Assembly: GCA_937868205.1 (NCBI GenBank)
Contig: CALMMC010000064.1
Coordinates: 1-38,758, forward strand
Direction: 5' to 3'
DNA: 38,758 nucleotides
Source of the DNA: JAAZPG01 sp012797375
Lineage (GTDB): Bacteria; Acidobacteriota; Aminicenantia; Aminicenantales; UBA4085
In this document: positions 1-8,981 of the stretch, in pieces
Numbering within the stretch: the first letter of the stretch is position 1
Layout: every line of letters starts with the position of its first letter
Program-made: the position numbers and the translations under genes
The notes under the pieces: model-generated
The model's database searches: none
What the model saw: only the letters and a program-made list of their open reading frames with translations
What the model was told of the DNA's origin: nothing

Positions 1-501
1 TTGGGGGCCGGATCCGCCGCAGGCCGGACAGGCCGCCCGCCGGTTCAGGCGGATCTTGGTCTGGACGCCGCGAACGGCGTCCTCGAACCCGTCTTTCATC
101 GTGTAGAGAAGGTCTTCACCCCTCTCCGGGCCGGCCGCGGCCGCCGCCCGGGCGGCCGCCCCGCCGAAGATGTTCTGAAAGAGGTCGCGGAACGATCCCC
201 CGCCGAAATCCGAAAAGTCGAATCCCTCGAAGCCGCCCGAGGCGTAGTCGCCGCCGCCGGGCCCGCCGTCGGCCGGCGGGCGCTCGCCGGCGAACCCGAA
301 CTGATCGTACCGGGCTTTCTTCTTGGGATCGCTGAGAACCTCGTAGGCGGCCGATATCTCCTTGAATTTGGCCTCGGCCGCCTTGTCATTGGGATTGAGA
401 TCGGGATGGTGCTTGCGGGCCAGACGGCGGTAGGCTTTCTTGATTTCCGCGTCCGAAGCCGACCGTCCGACTCCGAGGATCTCATAATAATCCCTGGCCA
501 T
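1..501 (-). CDS. dnaJ: Chaperone DnaJ, N-terminal part (C-terminus beyond window)
   Basis: Co-chaperone that delivers unfolded clients to DnaK and stimulates its ATPase in the cytoplasm. The 167 visible residues begin MARDYYEILGV and carry a full J domain with the HPD triad at residues 32-34. A Gly/Phe-rich linker follows at about 78-130 (GFEGFDFSDFGGG), and then the first zinc-finger repeat begins (CPACGGSG). This last element identifies a full-length DnaJ rather than a short J-domain protein. The start ATG at 501 is preceded by an AGGGGAG ribosome site. The gene lies 105 bp after dnaK on the same strand, with a terminator-like hairpin between them. The rest of the zinc finger and the substrate-binding domains lie left of the window. 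Confidence 0.96.
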   Translation of the reverse strand, partial: MARDYYEILGVGRSASDAEIKKAYRRLARKHHPDLNPNDKAAEAKFKEISAAYEVLSDPKKKARYDQFGFAGERPPADGGPGGGDYASGGFEGFDFSDFGGGSFRDLFQNIFGGAAARAAAAAGPERGEDLLYTMKDGFEDAVRGVQTKIRLNRRAACPACGGSGPQ

Positions 502-539
502 GCGCTCCCCTCTTTCCTCTCCCCCGTTTTTACCCGGGG

Positions 540-576
540 AAAAATCGCCGGAGGAGCGGCCATCCGCTCCTCCGGA
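540..576 (-). terminator. Intergenic terminator/attenuator between dnaK and dnaJ
   Basis: A perfect 12-bp inverted repeat (CCGGAGGAGCGG at 549-560 and CCGCTCCTCCGG at 565-576) closes on a 4-base loop. On the minus strand it is followed at once by CGA and six T (plus-strand A at 540-545). It sits downstream of the dnaK stop and upstream of the dnaJ start, so it probably lets only part of the dnaK transcripts read into dnaJ. That would give the usual excess of DnaK over DnaJ. The structure is seen directly; the readthrough role is inferred. Confidence 0.8.
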
Positions 577-606
577 CATTCAATCCCATCCCGGCCGGGC
601 CGGGCG

Positions 607-2535
<1,929 letters not shown>

Positions 2536-2567
2536 ATATGATACTCCTTAGCATTAAGTCGATTGTT

Positions 2568-2596
2568 AATATAAAACTTTAGCGTGTCGTTGTCAA
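2568..2596 (-). promoter_or_regulatory. Sigma-70-type promoter of dnaK
   Basis: On the minus strand TTGACA (2591-2596) is followed by exactly 17 bp and TATATT (2568-2573). It lies in a strongly AT-rich 160-bp stretch, very different from the GC-rich surroundings. Transcription would start near 2561, about 25 nt before the dnaK ATG. No full CIRCE operator is present. A TAATGCTAA next to the ribosome site matches 7 of 9 bases of one CIRCE half only. Confidence 0.85.
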
Positions 2597-2733
2597 GTAT
2601 TTTATTGCGATATATTTTATTTATATTCAATATAATACAAATATTTTTTACATTTTTATTTTTCGTTCCCAATTAATCCGGATTAAATCGCTTTCCCTTT
2701 ATACGGAGATCGCTTCCGTTCCCCCGCCGGAAA

Positions 2734-3390
2734 TTATTCCGGCCAGTAAAGGATGCACTTCTGGCCTTCGAAAAAAGACCAGTAAATGTTTTTGGCCGCG
2801 CTTTCCTCGAGAAAGATGATCTCGATTTCGGTGAACGGCCGTCGTCCGATTCCCCGGACGATCGTTTTCACCGACCGGCCGATCCCCCGGGAAAACAAAC
2901 GGCCCGCCCCGTCGAGAATCCGGGCGAACCCGCTTTTCCTTAGACGGACGTTCATCCGGATGTCGCCGGGAAGCTCAAGCGTGAAATTGACCGGCATCTT
3001 CACCAGTTCCAGGATGTCGAGATCGTCGTTTTTGGCCGTGGGCTTCTTGTCCGTTTCGTCCTCGACTTTGCCCGGCGTGACGTCCTTCCTCTTGGGCGCG
3101 TTGTAGGCGGTTTTTTTCAACAGCGGGCACGTCATGACTCCGCCGTGCCGCCCCCAGGTTTTCACCTTGAAGATCGGCCATTCCTTGAGAACGAGGCCCC
3201 TGGCCTTCAAGGAGACCTTTCCGGCCTCGAAATCGAAAATAAAATACGTCGACGGCGTCCGGGCGAGGCCGTATTCCTGCTCGACGCGGGCCGCTTTCCG
3301 CGGGGACGGGGCGGCCGCTTCCTGTCCGGCCGCGCCGGCAACCAGAAGGGCGGTTCCCGCGACAAGACCTAAAATCCGTCGGGTTTTCAT
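2734..3390 (-). CDS. Exported protein of unknown function in L,D-transpeptidase operon
   Basis: I do not recognise a family. The 218-residue product starts with a clear signal peptide (MKTRRILGLVAGTALLVAGAAGQ), so it should act outside the cytoplasm. Residues about 47-75 (STYFIFDFEAGKVSLKARG) resemble the first strands of a YkuD domain, in which the chain opens with an 'I.ID...RL.V..DG' pattern. However, the His-Gly and Cys of an active YkuD site are absent. A lysine- and acid-rich linker lies at about 95-120, and the C-terminus is beta-rich with one Cys. It begins 1 bp after the stop of the upstream transpeptidase, so it is the last gene of that operon. It may be an inactive paralogue or a partner of the transpeptidases; this is a guess from context. 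Confidence 0.8.
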   Translation of the reverse strand: MKTRRILGLVAGTALLVAGAAGQEAAAPSPRKAARVEQEYGLARTPSTYFIFDFEAGKVSLKARGLVLKEWPIFKVKTWGRHGGVMTCPLLKKTAYNAPKRKDVTPGKVEDETDKKPTAKNDDLDILELVKMPVNFTLELPGDIRMNVRLRKSGFARILDGAGRLFSRGIGRSVKTIVRGIGRRPFTEIEIIFLEESAAKNIYWSFFEGQKCILYWPE

Positions 3391-3391
3391 G

Positions 3392-4036
3392 TCAGTAGAT
3401 GTAGACTTTCGCGCCCATGGGCACGCTTTGATAGACTTTTTTCAGATCATCGTCCCCCACCCGGACGCAGCCGTGGGTCACGTTCCGGCCGAGCATCCGG
3501 GTGTACAGCGTTCCATGGATAAAATAACCGCTGCCGATGCCCAGGGCGTAATCGCCCAGGGTGTCGTTGTCGATCCGGTCACTGAAATTTTTCGGCAGAT
3601 CCTCCCCTTCCTCGTAAAAGGCCCAATCCGGCTTGATCCAAGTCGGGTTGACGAGCTTGGAGGATACCGTAAATTCCCCGCGGGGCGTGTCGAAAACCCA
3701 CTTTCGCTCGCCGCTGGGATCCTGGAGGATGTCGCCCGATCCGCAGGACACGATCGCCAGCAGAAGCTCTTTGCCGTCCCGGATCACCCGGAGGCGGTTT
3801 TCGGCCGTGTCGATCATGATATAAGTCCCCCGGGGCAGCAGGCTTTTCATCCTCGATTCGAGCTGCCGCGTCTTAGCCGCCAGGGTCTTGGCCTCGACAG
3901 GCGGCGGGATTTCGGCCCGCTCCTCGCTCCGGGCCCAGGAACGGGCGATTATGTTCGCTGCGAGGACGATCAGCCCGGCCGCGAGGATGAATCCCGCGGC
4001 CGCGATCAGAAGAATTTTTCTGATTTTAGCGGACAT
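3392..4036 (-). CDS. Membrane-anchored L,D-transpeptidase (YkuD domain)
   Basis: Cross-links peptidoglycan or attaches proteins to it by acting on tetrapeptide stems through a catalytic cysteine. The N-terminus has one hydrophobic anchor (about residues 5-26). A YkuD domain follows, from the opening strand YIMIDTAENRLRVI to the active-site block near the C-terminus: IHGTLYTRML, then THGCVRVGDDD. The His and Cys of the family are both present. The ATG at 4036 is chosen because it overlaps the stop of the upstream transpeptidase gene (TAA at 4026-4028), which suggests translational coupling. An ATG at 4060 and a TTG at 4063 in the same frame would add 8-9 residues but have no visible ribosome site. 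The protein belongs to the same operon as the lipoprotein at 5172-5759. Confidence 0.93.
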   Translation of the reverse strand: MSAKIRKILLIAAAGFILAAGLIVLAANIIARSWARSEERAEIPPPVEAKTLAAKTRQLESRMKSLLPRGTYIMIDTAENRLRVIRDGKELLLAIVSCGSGDILQDPSGERKWVFDTPRGEFTVSSKLVNPTWIKPDWAFYEEGEDLPKNFSDRIDNDTLGDYALGIGSGYFIHGTLYTRMLGRNVTHGCVRVGDDDLKKVYQSVPMGAKVYIY

Positions 4037-5138
4037 TTTTCTTGAATTTCCGGATTTCATCAAGGATCGTGTTTTCGACGTCGGTCGCCCCGACGATCGT
4101 CACCGGCGTGCCGACGACCGACCAGGCGTAGATGTCGTCCATATCCTTGTCTTCCAACCCAACACAGCCCTTGGTAAGGCTGTCTTTCCCCCCGCCGTGG
4201 ATCTCGATGGCCCCTCCGATCCCGGCATGGCTCGGAATCTGGCCCCGGCGCTTGGCCTCGGCGAAGAACCGCTTGTCGTCCTCGTTGGGATAATCGATTA
4301 GAAGGGCTTTATAAAACTTGGAGGCCGGGATTTTCTTAACGACTTTGTACCGCCCCTCCGGAGTCGCCTCGTCCCCGGCCCGGCGTTTGTCCGAAAGCCC
4401 GTATTTCCCCAAACCGATGTCGTACCGGGCCCGGACCTTGCCCTTTTCATAGACGGTCAGCCGGCGCTCGACCTTATTGACGAGGATCGCCACGCCGTCG
4501 CCGTCCTGGGATTCCTTCACGGCCTCCTCCGCCCAGCGCCTCCACTTGGCCAGCTGGCCGGAATCCAGGTAGCGCTCAAGGAGCCGGACGGCCGCCTCCT
4601 CGGCTCGTTCCAGAAAAACTTCGCCGGCCGCGGCCGCGGCCGAAGCCGGTTCATATTTTTCCTTGGAGACCAGCATCCGGGCCTCGACCAGCTTGATCTC
4701 CGCCTGGGAGGCGTTTTTCCGGATGTCGTCGTTTTCGTTGAAATACTGGGTGATGCGATGAAGGCTTTCGATTCGGGCGGCCAGGGTTTCAGCCGATAAG
4801 GCGAAGGTTTTGGCCCGGGCGGCCTTGTCTTCGTCGATTCGACGGAGCAGCGCCTCCCCCTCGGCGACGAGCTTTTGAAGATCGGCCTGGATCCGGGAAT
4901 AGTCCCGGAACCAGCCGAACCGGGCTTTCTCGGCCTCGATCCGTCCGTCGGCGTCCTTCAAGCCGGACCGGAAGGCCTCATAATCCCGGGGAATAAGGAG
5001 AGAACCGCCGGCCCTCCAGAGGTCTTGCTCCAGGACCGAAGCCCTGGCCGCCTCTGGAGGTACCGGCGGCGTGCTACAAGAACAGTTGACGAACAGACTC
5101 AGGAGGCAGGCAACGCCGGCAAACCCAAGGTTTTTCAA
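4026..5138 (-). CDS. Exported L,D-transpeptidase family protein with helical N-terminal region
   Basis: The 370-residue protein has a signal sequence with two cysteines (LLSLFVNCSCSTPP), possibly a lipoprotein signal although the lipobox is not canonical. Residues about 30-210 are helical and charged, which fits a coiled-coil stalk. The YkuD domain follows at about 215-350, with the opening strand ILVNKVERRLTVYEKGK and the active site IHGGGKDSLTKGCVGL (His314, Cys325). The Cys motif reads KGCVGL rather than the common HGCVR, so it belongs to a different subgroup from its neighbour. The start is a TTG at 5138. No ATG or GTG in frame precedes the signal sequence, and the frame is closed just upstream by the stop of the lipoprotein gene. 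Confidence 0.92.
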   Translation of the reverse strand: MKNLGFAGVACLLSLFVNCSCSTPPVPPEAARASVLEQDLWRAGGSLLIPRDYEAFRSGLKDADGRIEAEKARFGWFRDYSRIQADLQKLVAEGEALLRRIDEDKAARAKTFALSAETLAARIESLHRITQYFNENDDIRKNASQAEIKLVEARMLVSKEKYEPASAAAAAGEVFLERAEEAAVRLLERYLDSGQLAKWRRWAEEAVKESQDGDGVAILVNKVERRLTVYEKGKVRARYDIGLGKYGLSDKRRAGDEATPEGRYKVVKKIPASKFYKALLIDYPNEDDKRFFAEAKRRGQIPSHAGIGGAIEIHGGGKDSLTKGCVGLEDKDMDDIYAWSVVGTPVTIVGATDVENTILDEIRKFKKNVR

Positions 5139-5171
5139 GCGCGCCCGCGATTCCTCAAGTCCCGTCGTCGA

Positions 5172-5759
5172 TTACCGCTTCACCTTCGCGATGGCCGCGT
5201 TGATCTGATCGGCGATGGCGGCGACTTTCGCCTTGACGGCGTTGGCCTTGTCCTGGGCGCCGATGTAGTCACCGGCGTCGAGGGCGCCCTGGATCTCCGT
5301 GTACATCGTTTCCGCGCCCTCCAGGTCGGCCTTCAGAGCTTCGAGGTCCTTCGCCGTGCCCTTGCCCTTGGGAGCTTTCTTCAGAAGCTCGGTGGTCTCG
5401 GTGATCGCGGCCTGGGCTTCGCCCTGCAGCTGGATCGCGAGATTCTTCGCGGCTTCGATCTTCGCCGGCAGAGCGGCCTGCAGGTCGGCGACCTTCGTCT
5501 GAAGGGCCGTCAGCATTTCCTTCGCCGGGCCGAATTTCTTGAAGAACTTCTTGTCCTGAGCGGCGATTTCGTCGAGAGCCTTGGTCAGGTCATCATTGAC
5601 GGCCTTGAGCTCCTCGGGGGCGTACTTGTCGGCGCCCGCCGTGGTCACGGTCTCGATAGCCGCTTTCACGTCGTTGATCAGCTGGGTGGGCTGCTTGCAG
5701 CCGGTCAGAACGACGGCGATCGCCAAAACGAGAACGACGGTTTTTGTGAGATTTTTCAT
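5172..5759 (-). CDS. Alanine-rich coiled-coil lipoprotein, first gene of the envelope operon
   Basis: The 195-residue protein has a textbook lipoprotein signal (MKNLTKTVVLVLAIAVVLTGC, with the lipidated Cys at 21). The rest is almost wholly alpha-helical, rich in Ala, Lys, Glu and Leu, with heptad-like stretches, and has no second Cys. It ends in KVKR. The size and composition resemble small helical envelope lipoproteins. I cannot assign it to a named family. The ribosome site AGGAGG lies just before the ATG, and a promoter is visible at 5862-5890. Because it is followed by two L,D-transpeptidases, which in enterobacteria link the C-terminal Lys of Braun lipoprotein to the wall, it may be their substrate. 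That link is inference. Confidence 0.9.
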   Translation of the reverse strand: MKNLTKTVVLVLAIAVVLTGCKQPTQLINDVKAAIETVTTAGADKYAPEELKAVNDDLTKALDEIAAQDKKFFKKFGPAKEMLTALQTKVADLQAALPAKIEAAKNLAIQLQGEAQAAITETTELLKKAPKGKGTAKDLEALKADLEGAETMYTEIQGALDAGDYIGAQDKANAVKAKVAAIADQINAAIAKVKR

Positions 5760-5861
5760 TTCGTCCTCCTTTTCTCACTCGATCGCGTCACTCTTCATCG
5801 GACACGCACATCGAAACCTAATCTCGAAGGGTATCCTCGTATAGACGTCGATCTGGACTGG

Positions 5862-5890
5862 TATTTATCATAAAAAAATATCCTTGTCAA
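5862..5890 (-). promoter_or_regulatory. Promoter of the lipoprotein/L,D-transpeptidase operon
   Basis: On the minus strand TTGACA (5885-5890) is followed by 17 bp and TAAATA (5862-5867). The -35 is consensus and the -10 is weak, within an AT-rich patch. It lies about 100 bp before the lipoprotein start and just downstream of the malic enzyme terminator, the expected place for a new transcript to begin. Confidence 0.6.
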
Positions 5891-5904
5891 ATGCGCCGAA
5901 ATAC

Positions 5905-5936
5905 AAAAAAGGGGGAGGGATTTTCGTCCCTCCCCC
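5905..5936 (-). terminator. Rho-independent terminator of the malic enzyme gene
   Basis: A perfect 10-bp stem (GGGGGAGGGA at 5911-5920 and TCCCTCCCCC at 5927-5936) with a 6-base loop is followed on the minus strand by six T (plus-strand A at 5905-5910). It starts about 24 bp after the malic enzyme stop codon. Confidence 0.93.
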
Positions 5937-5959
5937 TCAAATAACGAGTTGAATCCGGA

Positions 5960-7309
5960 TTATTGATCCGGGTCGATGATGAATTTTTCGTTCATCATCA
6001 GCTTGACTTCATTGCGGGCTTTCCCGATCGTCTCCTTGGCCATGGCCAGAAGCTCCTCGGCCGTGAACTTGAACCGGGCCACGCCCTGCTCGATGGCCTT
6101 CATCCCGACGGCCGCGGCTTCGCGGGGGAAGACTTCCCATTCGTCCATGTTCGGGATGATGTAGTCCTCGCTGATCCCCTTGTCCTCGGCGACCTTGGCC
6201 AGCTCGCGGGCGGCGGCGATGCACATCTCGTCGGTGATCGTCTTGGCCCGGACGTCGAGCGCGCCGCGGAAGATGCCCGGGAACCCGAGCGAATTGTTGA
6301 CCTGGTTGGGGAAATCCGACCGGCCGGTGGCCACGACGCGGGCGCCGGCTTCCTTGGCTTCCCAGGGCCAGATTTCGGGGATGGGATTGGCGCAGGCGAA
6401 GACAATCGCATCCTTGGCCATGGCCCTGATCCACTCGGCCTTGATGGTTCCGGGTCCCGGGGTGGAAACGCCGATCAGGACGTCCGCGCCCACGACGGCG
6501 TCGGCCGCGGATCCCTGTTTCGCCTTGGGATTCGTCCGCATACAGAGGTCCCATTTCTCCTTGAATTTTTCCTGGAGAACGGCCCGGTCGGCCCGGTCGC
6601 GGGAAAGAATGCCCTTGGAATCGACCGAGAGCATGTTGTCCGGATTGGCCCCGGCGGCCATGATCATCTTGGCGATATTGATCCCCGAGGCGCCCGATCC
6701 GAGAACGACGAACTTGGCCGCGGCGATGTCTTTCTTGACGAGCTTGAGGGCGTTGATCACGCCGGCGACGGTGACGCAGGCCGTGCCCTGCTGGTCGTCG
6801 TGCCAGACCGGGATTTCGCACTTGGCCCGCAGTTCGTCGAGGATCCGGAAGCACTTGGGCTGGGCGATGTCCTCGAGATTGTAACCGCCGAAGGAGGGCT
6901 GGAGGGCCCGGCCGATTTCGATGATCTTATCCGGATCCTTCTCATCCAGGCAGATGGGATAAGCATCGACGCCGCCGAGGTACTTGTACAGGATGCCTTT
7001 GCCCTCCATGACCGGAAGGCCGCCCAAGGGGCCGATGTCGCCCAGGCCCAGGACGCGCGTTCCGTCGCTGATGACGGCCACGCTGTTCCATTTGTTGGTG
7101 TACTCGTAGGCCTTCTGCGGATCGGCGGCGATTTCCTTGCAGACCGCGGCCACGCCCGGCGTGTACCAGATCGCGAAATCATTGAAGTCCCGAACCCGGC
7201 ACTTCAAGGCGACGCCCAGCTTTCCTTTGTAATACTTGTGAAGGCGCGGAGCGTCTTTGGCGGGCTGCGCGGCTCTCCTGAGAAGTTCCTCTACCGTAAC
7301 CTTTTCCAT
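5960..7309 (-). CDS. NAD(P)-dependent malic enzyme (oxaloacetate-decarboxylating)
   Basis: Converts malate to pyruvate and CO2 with reduction of NAD or NADP in the cytoplasm. Visible family blocks are the tyrosine-bearing WYTPGVAAVCKEI, GLGDIGPLGGLPVMEGKG, the metal-site segment HDDQQGTA, and the nucleotide-binding turn VVLGSGASGINIAK. At 449 residues it is the short bacterial form without a phosphotransacetylase-like tail. I choose the ATG at 7309 because AAGGAGGT lies 6 nt before it. The frame is open further upstream to 7369, but that would run through the promoter -10. The gene is monocistronic, bounded by its own promoter and terminator. Cofactor preference (NAD or NADP) cannot be read from the sequence by eye. 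Confidence 0.96.
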   Translation of the reverse strand: MEKVTVEELLRRAAQPAKDAPRLHKYYKGKLGVALKCRVRDFNDFAIWYTPGVAAVCKEIAADPQKAYEYTNKWNSVAVISDGTRVLGLGDIGPLGGLPVMEGKGILYKYLGGVDAYPICLDEKDPDKIIEIGRALQPSFGGYNLEDIAQPKCFRILDELRAKCEIPVWHDDQQGTACVTVAGVINALKLVKKDIAAAKFVVLGSGASGINIAKMIMAAGANPDNMLSVDSKGILSRDRADRAVLQEKFKEKWDLCMRTNPKAKQGSAADAVVGADVLIGVSTPGPGTIKAEWIRAMAKDAIVFACANPIPEIWPWEAKEAGARVVATGRSDFPNQVNNSLGFPGIFRGALDVRAKTITDEMCIAAARELAKVAEDKGISEDYIIPNMDEWEVFPREAAAVGMKAIEQGVARFKFTAEELLAMAKETIGKARNEVKLMMNEKFIIDPDQ

Positions 7310-7340
7310 GCAAGACCTCCTTTGAAATAAAGAGTTTCCG

Positions 7341-7369
7341 ATTATACCTGATTGAAAAAAGAGAAACAA
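7341..7369 (-). promoter_or_regulatory. Promoter of the malic enzyme gene
   Basis: On the minus strand TTGTTT (7364-7369) is followed by 17 bp and a perfect TATAAT (7341-7346). Transcription would start near 7334, about 25 nt before the ATG at 7309. The promoter position excludes the longer in-frame start at 7369. Confidence 0.85.
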
Positions 7370-7406
7370 TACTAAACGGCGGGAATTTCATGAAAAGTTT
7401 CGTTTT

Positions 7407-7433
7407 AAAACGGAGAAGCGGACGGCCGTCCGC
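7407..7433 (-). terminator. Probable terminator at the end of the lpd-nuo operon
   Basis: A perfect 16-base palindrome (GCGGACGGCCGTCCGC, 7418-7433) lies 1 bp after the nuoI stop. On the minus strand it is followed by TTCTCCG and four T. The stem is strong but the T-run is short and offset by seven bases, so termination may be partial. The next gene downstream has its own promoter, which supports a transcript end here. Confidence 0.6.
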
Positions 7434-7434
7434 C

Positions 7435-7908
7435 TCACCGCAGCAGATCGTCCAAGGTCCAGACGAGCTCGGCCCGCGCGCGGGCGGCCAAGTCGATCCG
7501 GCCGGTGTCCATCCGGATGGCGTCCTCGGGACACGCCTCGACGCAGAATCCGCAGAAGCAGCAGCGGGTCAGGTCGATCTCGAACCGGCCCGCGGTCTTC
7601 TGGATTTCCGGGTCGCGGTCCCCGGCCGCCTCGACGACGATGCATTCCGAAGGGCAGACGGTCGCGCAGAGAAGGCAGGCCACGCACCGCGGCTTTCCGC
7701 CGGGCCGCTTCATCAAGCGGTGGGCCGCCCGGTATCGAAGGGGAAGCGGCTTCGTTTCCTCGGGATATTGGATGGTCACCGCCCCGGGCCGATATTTTTT
7801 CAGGCCGATCAGCCGGAGGAAATGGAACCAAAGATTGGAGAAAAAATGGCGGGCGGTGACGATCGTCCCCTCGACGAGCGCCACGAGAAGGCGGAACGCG
7901 TTTTTCAT
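7435..7908 (-). CDS. nuoI: NADH-quinone oxidoreductase subunit I (2 x [4Fe-4S])
   Basis: Peripheral-arm subunit that carries clusters N6a and N6b towards the quinone site of complex I. The 157-residue product has two complete ferredoxin motifs: CVACLLCATVCP (Cys75, 78, 81, 85) and CCFCGFCVEACP (Cys116, 119, 122, 126). An amphipathic N-terminal segment should lie on the membrane. The ATG at 7908 overlaps the nuoH stop as ATGA; a longer reading to 7974 would lie wholly inside nuoH. It is the last nuo gene: a hairpin follows and then the malic enzyme promoter, so nuoJKLMN do not follow as they do in many operons. Confidence 0.97.
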   Translation of the reverse strand: MKNAFRLLVALVEGTIVTARHFFSNLWFHFLRLIGLKKYRPGAVTIQYPEETKPLPLRYRAAHRLMKRPGGKPRCVACLLCATVCPSECIVVEAAGDRDPEIQKTAGRFEIDLTRCCFCGFCVEACPEDAIRMDTGRIDLAARARAELVWTLDDLLR

Positions 7909-8981
7909 CGCAGGCTCATGACCAAGCCGGTTCCCAAGACGTTGAGAAGACCGAGAGGGACGAGCAGCTTCCACCCCAGATCCATCAATTGATCATAACG
8001 GATCCGCGGATAGGTCCAGCGGATGAGAATCTGAAGCCAGCAGAAGAAAGCGACCTTGAGTTGGAAGGAGAGGACCTGGAGAAAGAGGACGACGCCGCCG
8101 GCCATCGCCCAATGTCCGCCCCAGGGCCAGCGCACGCCGTCGGGACCGAGCCACGGCGCCTGCCAGCCGCCGAAAAACAGCGTCGCGGCCAGGGCGGCCA
8201 CGACGATGATCTCCATGAAATCCGTCAGCATGAAAAGGCCCCACTTGAGGCCGCCGTATTCGGCGTTGAAGCCGACGATCTCGGACTCTCCTTCCGGCAG
8301 GTCGAACGGCACGCGCTTCGTCTCGGCGACGGCGGCGACGAAGAAGACGAGGAAGCCGAGCGGCTGGAGAAAAACGCCCCAGCGCGGGAGGAAGCCGAGA
8401 ATCAACCCGCCTTGATAGGCCACGATCTCCGAGAGCCGCAGCGAGGGATAGACCATGATCAGGCCGACCAGGGACAGCCCGAGGCCGATCTCGTAGGAGA
8501 CGAGCTGGGCCGCGCCCCGCAGCCCGCCGATCAAACCCCAGCGGTTGCGCGACGACCAGCCGGAAAGGAGGATGCCGTAAACTCCCAGCGAGAGCATCGC
8601 CAGAAGGAACAAGAGCCCGGCCGTGCCGTCGTAAACCTGGAGAAGGACGGGCGTCCCGCCGATCCGGACCGCCGGACCGAACGGCACCACGGCGACGGCC
8701 GCCGCGACGAAGAAAAAGGAAACGAACGGGGCCAGGGTATGGAGAACCTTGTCGGCGAACGGCGGGACGAAGTCCTCTTTGAAAATCATCTTGATCGCGT
8801 CGGCGAACGGCTGAAAAAGGCCGAACATCCTCAGGCCCAGGACCCGGGCCCGGTTGGCCCCGATCCGGTCCTGCATGACCGCGCTCTGCTTTCGCTCGAC
8901 CCACGTCAGAAAAAGAGCAAGGAGGAGAAGCCACCCCAGGGCGACGACGATCTTCACCAGGAGAACAGAAATTTCGCTCAT
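7905..8981 (-). CDS. nuoH: NADH-quinone oxidoreductase subunit H
   Basis: Membrane subunit that forms the quinone chamber and links the peripheral arm to the proton-pumping arm. The 358 residues hold about eight hydrophobic helices and the conserved segments LTWVERKQSAVMQDRIGANRA near the N-terminus, FKEDFVPPFADK, and the cytoplasmic loop AETKRVPFDLPEGESEIVGF containing the Glu/Asp-rich quinone-funnel residues. The start ATG overlaps the nuoG stop as ATGA. It is the only large membrane subunit encoded here besides nuoA. Confidence 0.98.
   Translation of the reverse strand: MSEISVLLVKIVVALGWLLLLALFLTWVERKQSAVMQDRIGANRARVLGLRMFGLFQPFADAIKMIFKEDFVPPFADKVLHTLAPFVSFFFVAAAVAVVPFGPAVRIGGTPVLLQVYDGTAGLLFLLAMLSLGVYGILLSGWSSRNRWGLIGGLRGAAQLVSYEIGLGLSLVGLIMVYPSLRLSEIVAYQGGLILGFLPRWGVFLQPLGFLVFFVAAVAETKRVPFDLPEGESEIVGFNAEYGGLKWGLFMLTDFMEIIVVAALAATLFFGGWQAPWLGPDGVRWPWGGHWAMAGGVVLFLQVLSFQLKVAFFCWLQILIRWTYPRIRYDQLMDLGWKLLVPLGLLNVLGTGLVMSLR

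Noticed and set aside
2547..2573. Possible CIRCE operator in front of dnaK
   Set aside because: Only one half matches 7 of 9 bases; the other half at the 9-bp spacing matches 3 of 9.
2727..2745. Hairpin GCCGGAA/TTCCGGC overlapping the stop of the exported protein gene
   Set aside because: The 7-bp stem includes the stop codon and has no T-run after it, so it is not a convincing terminator.
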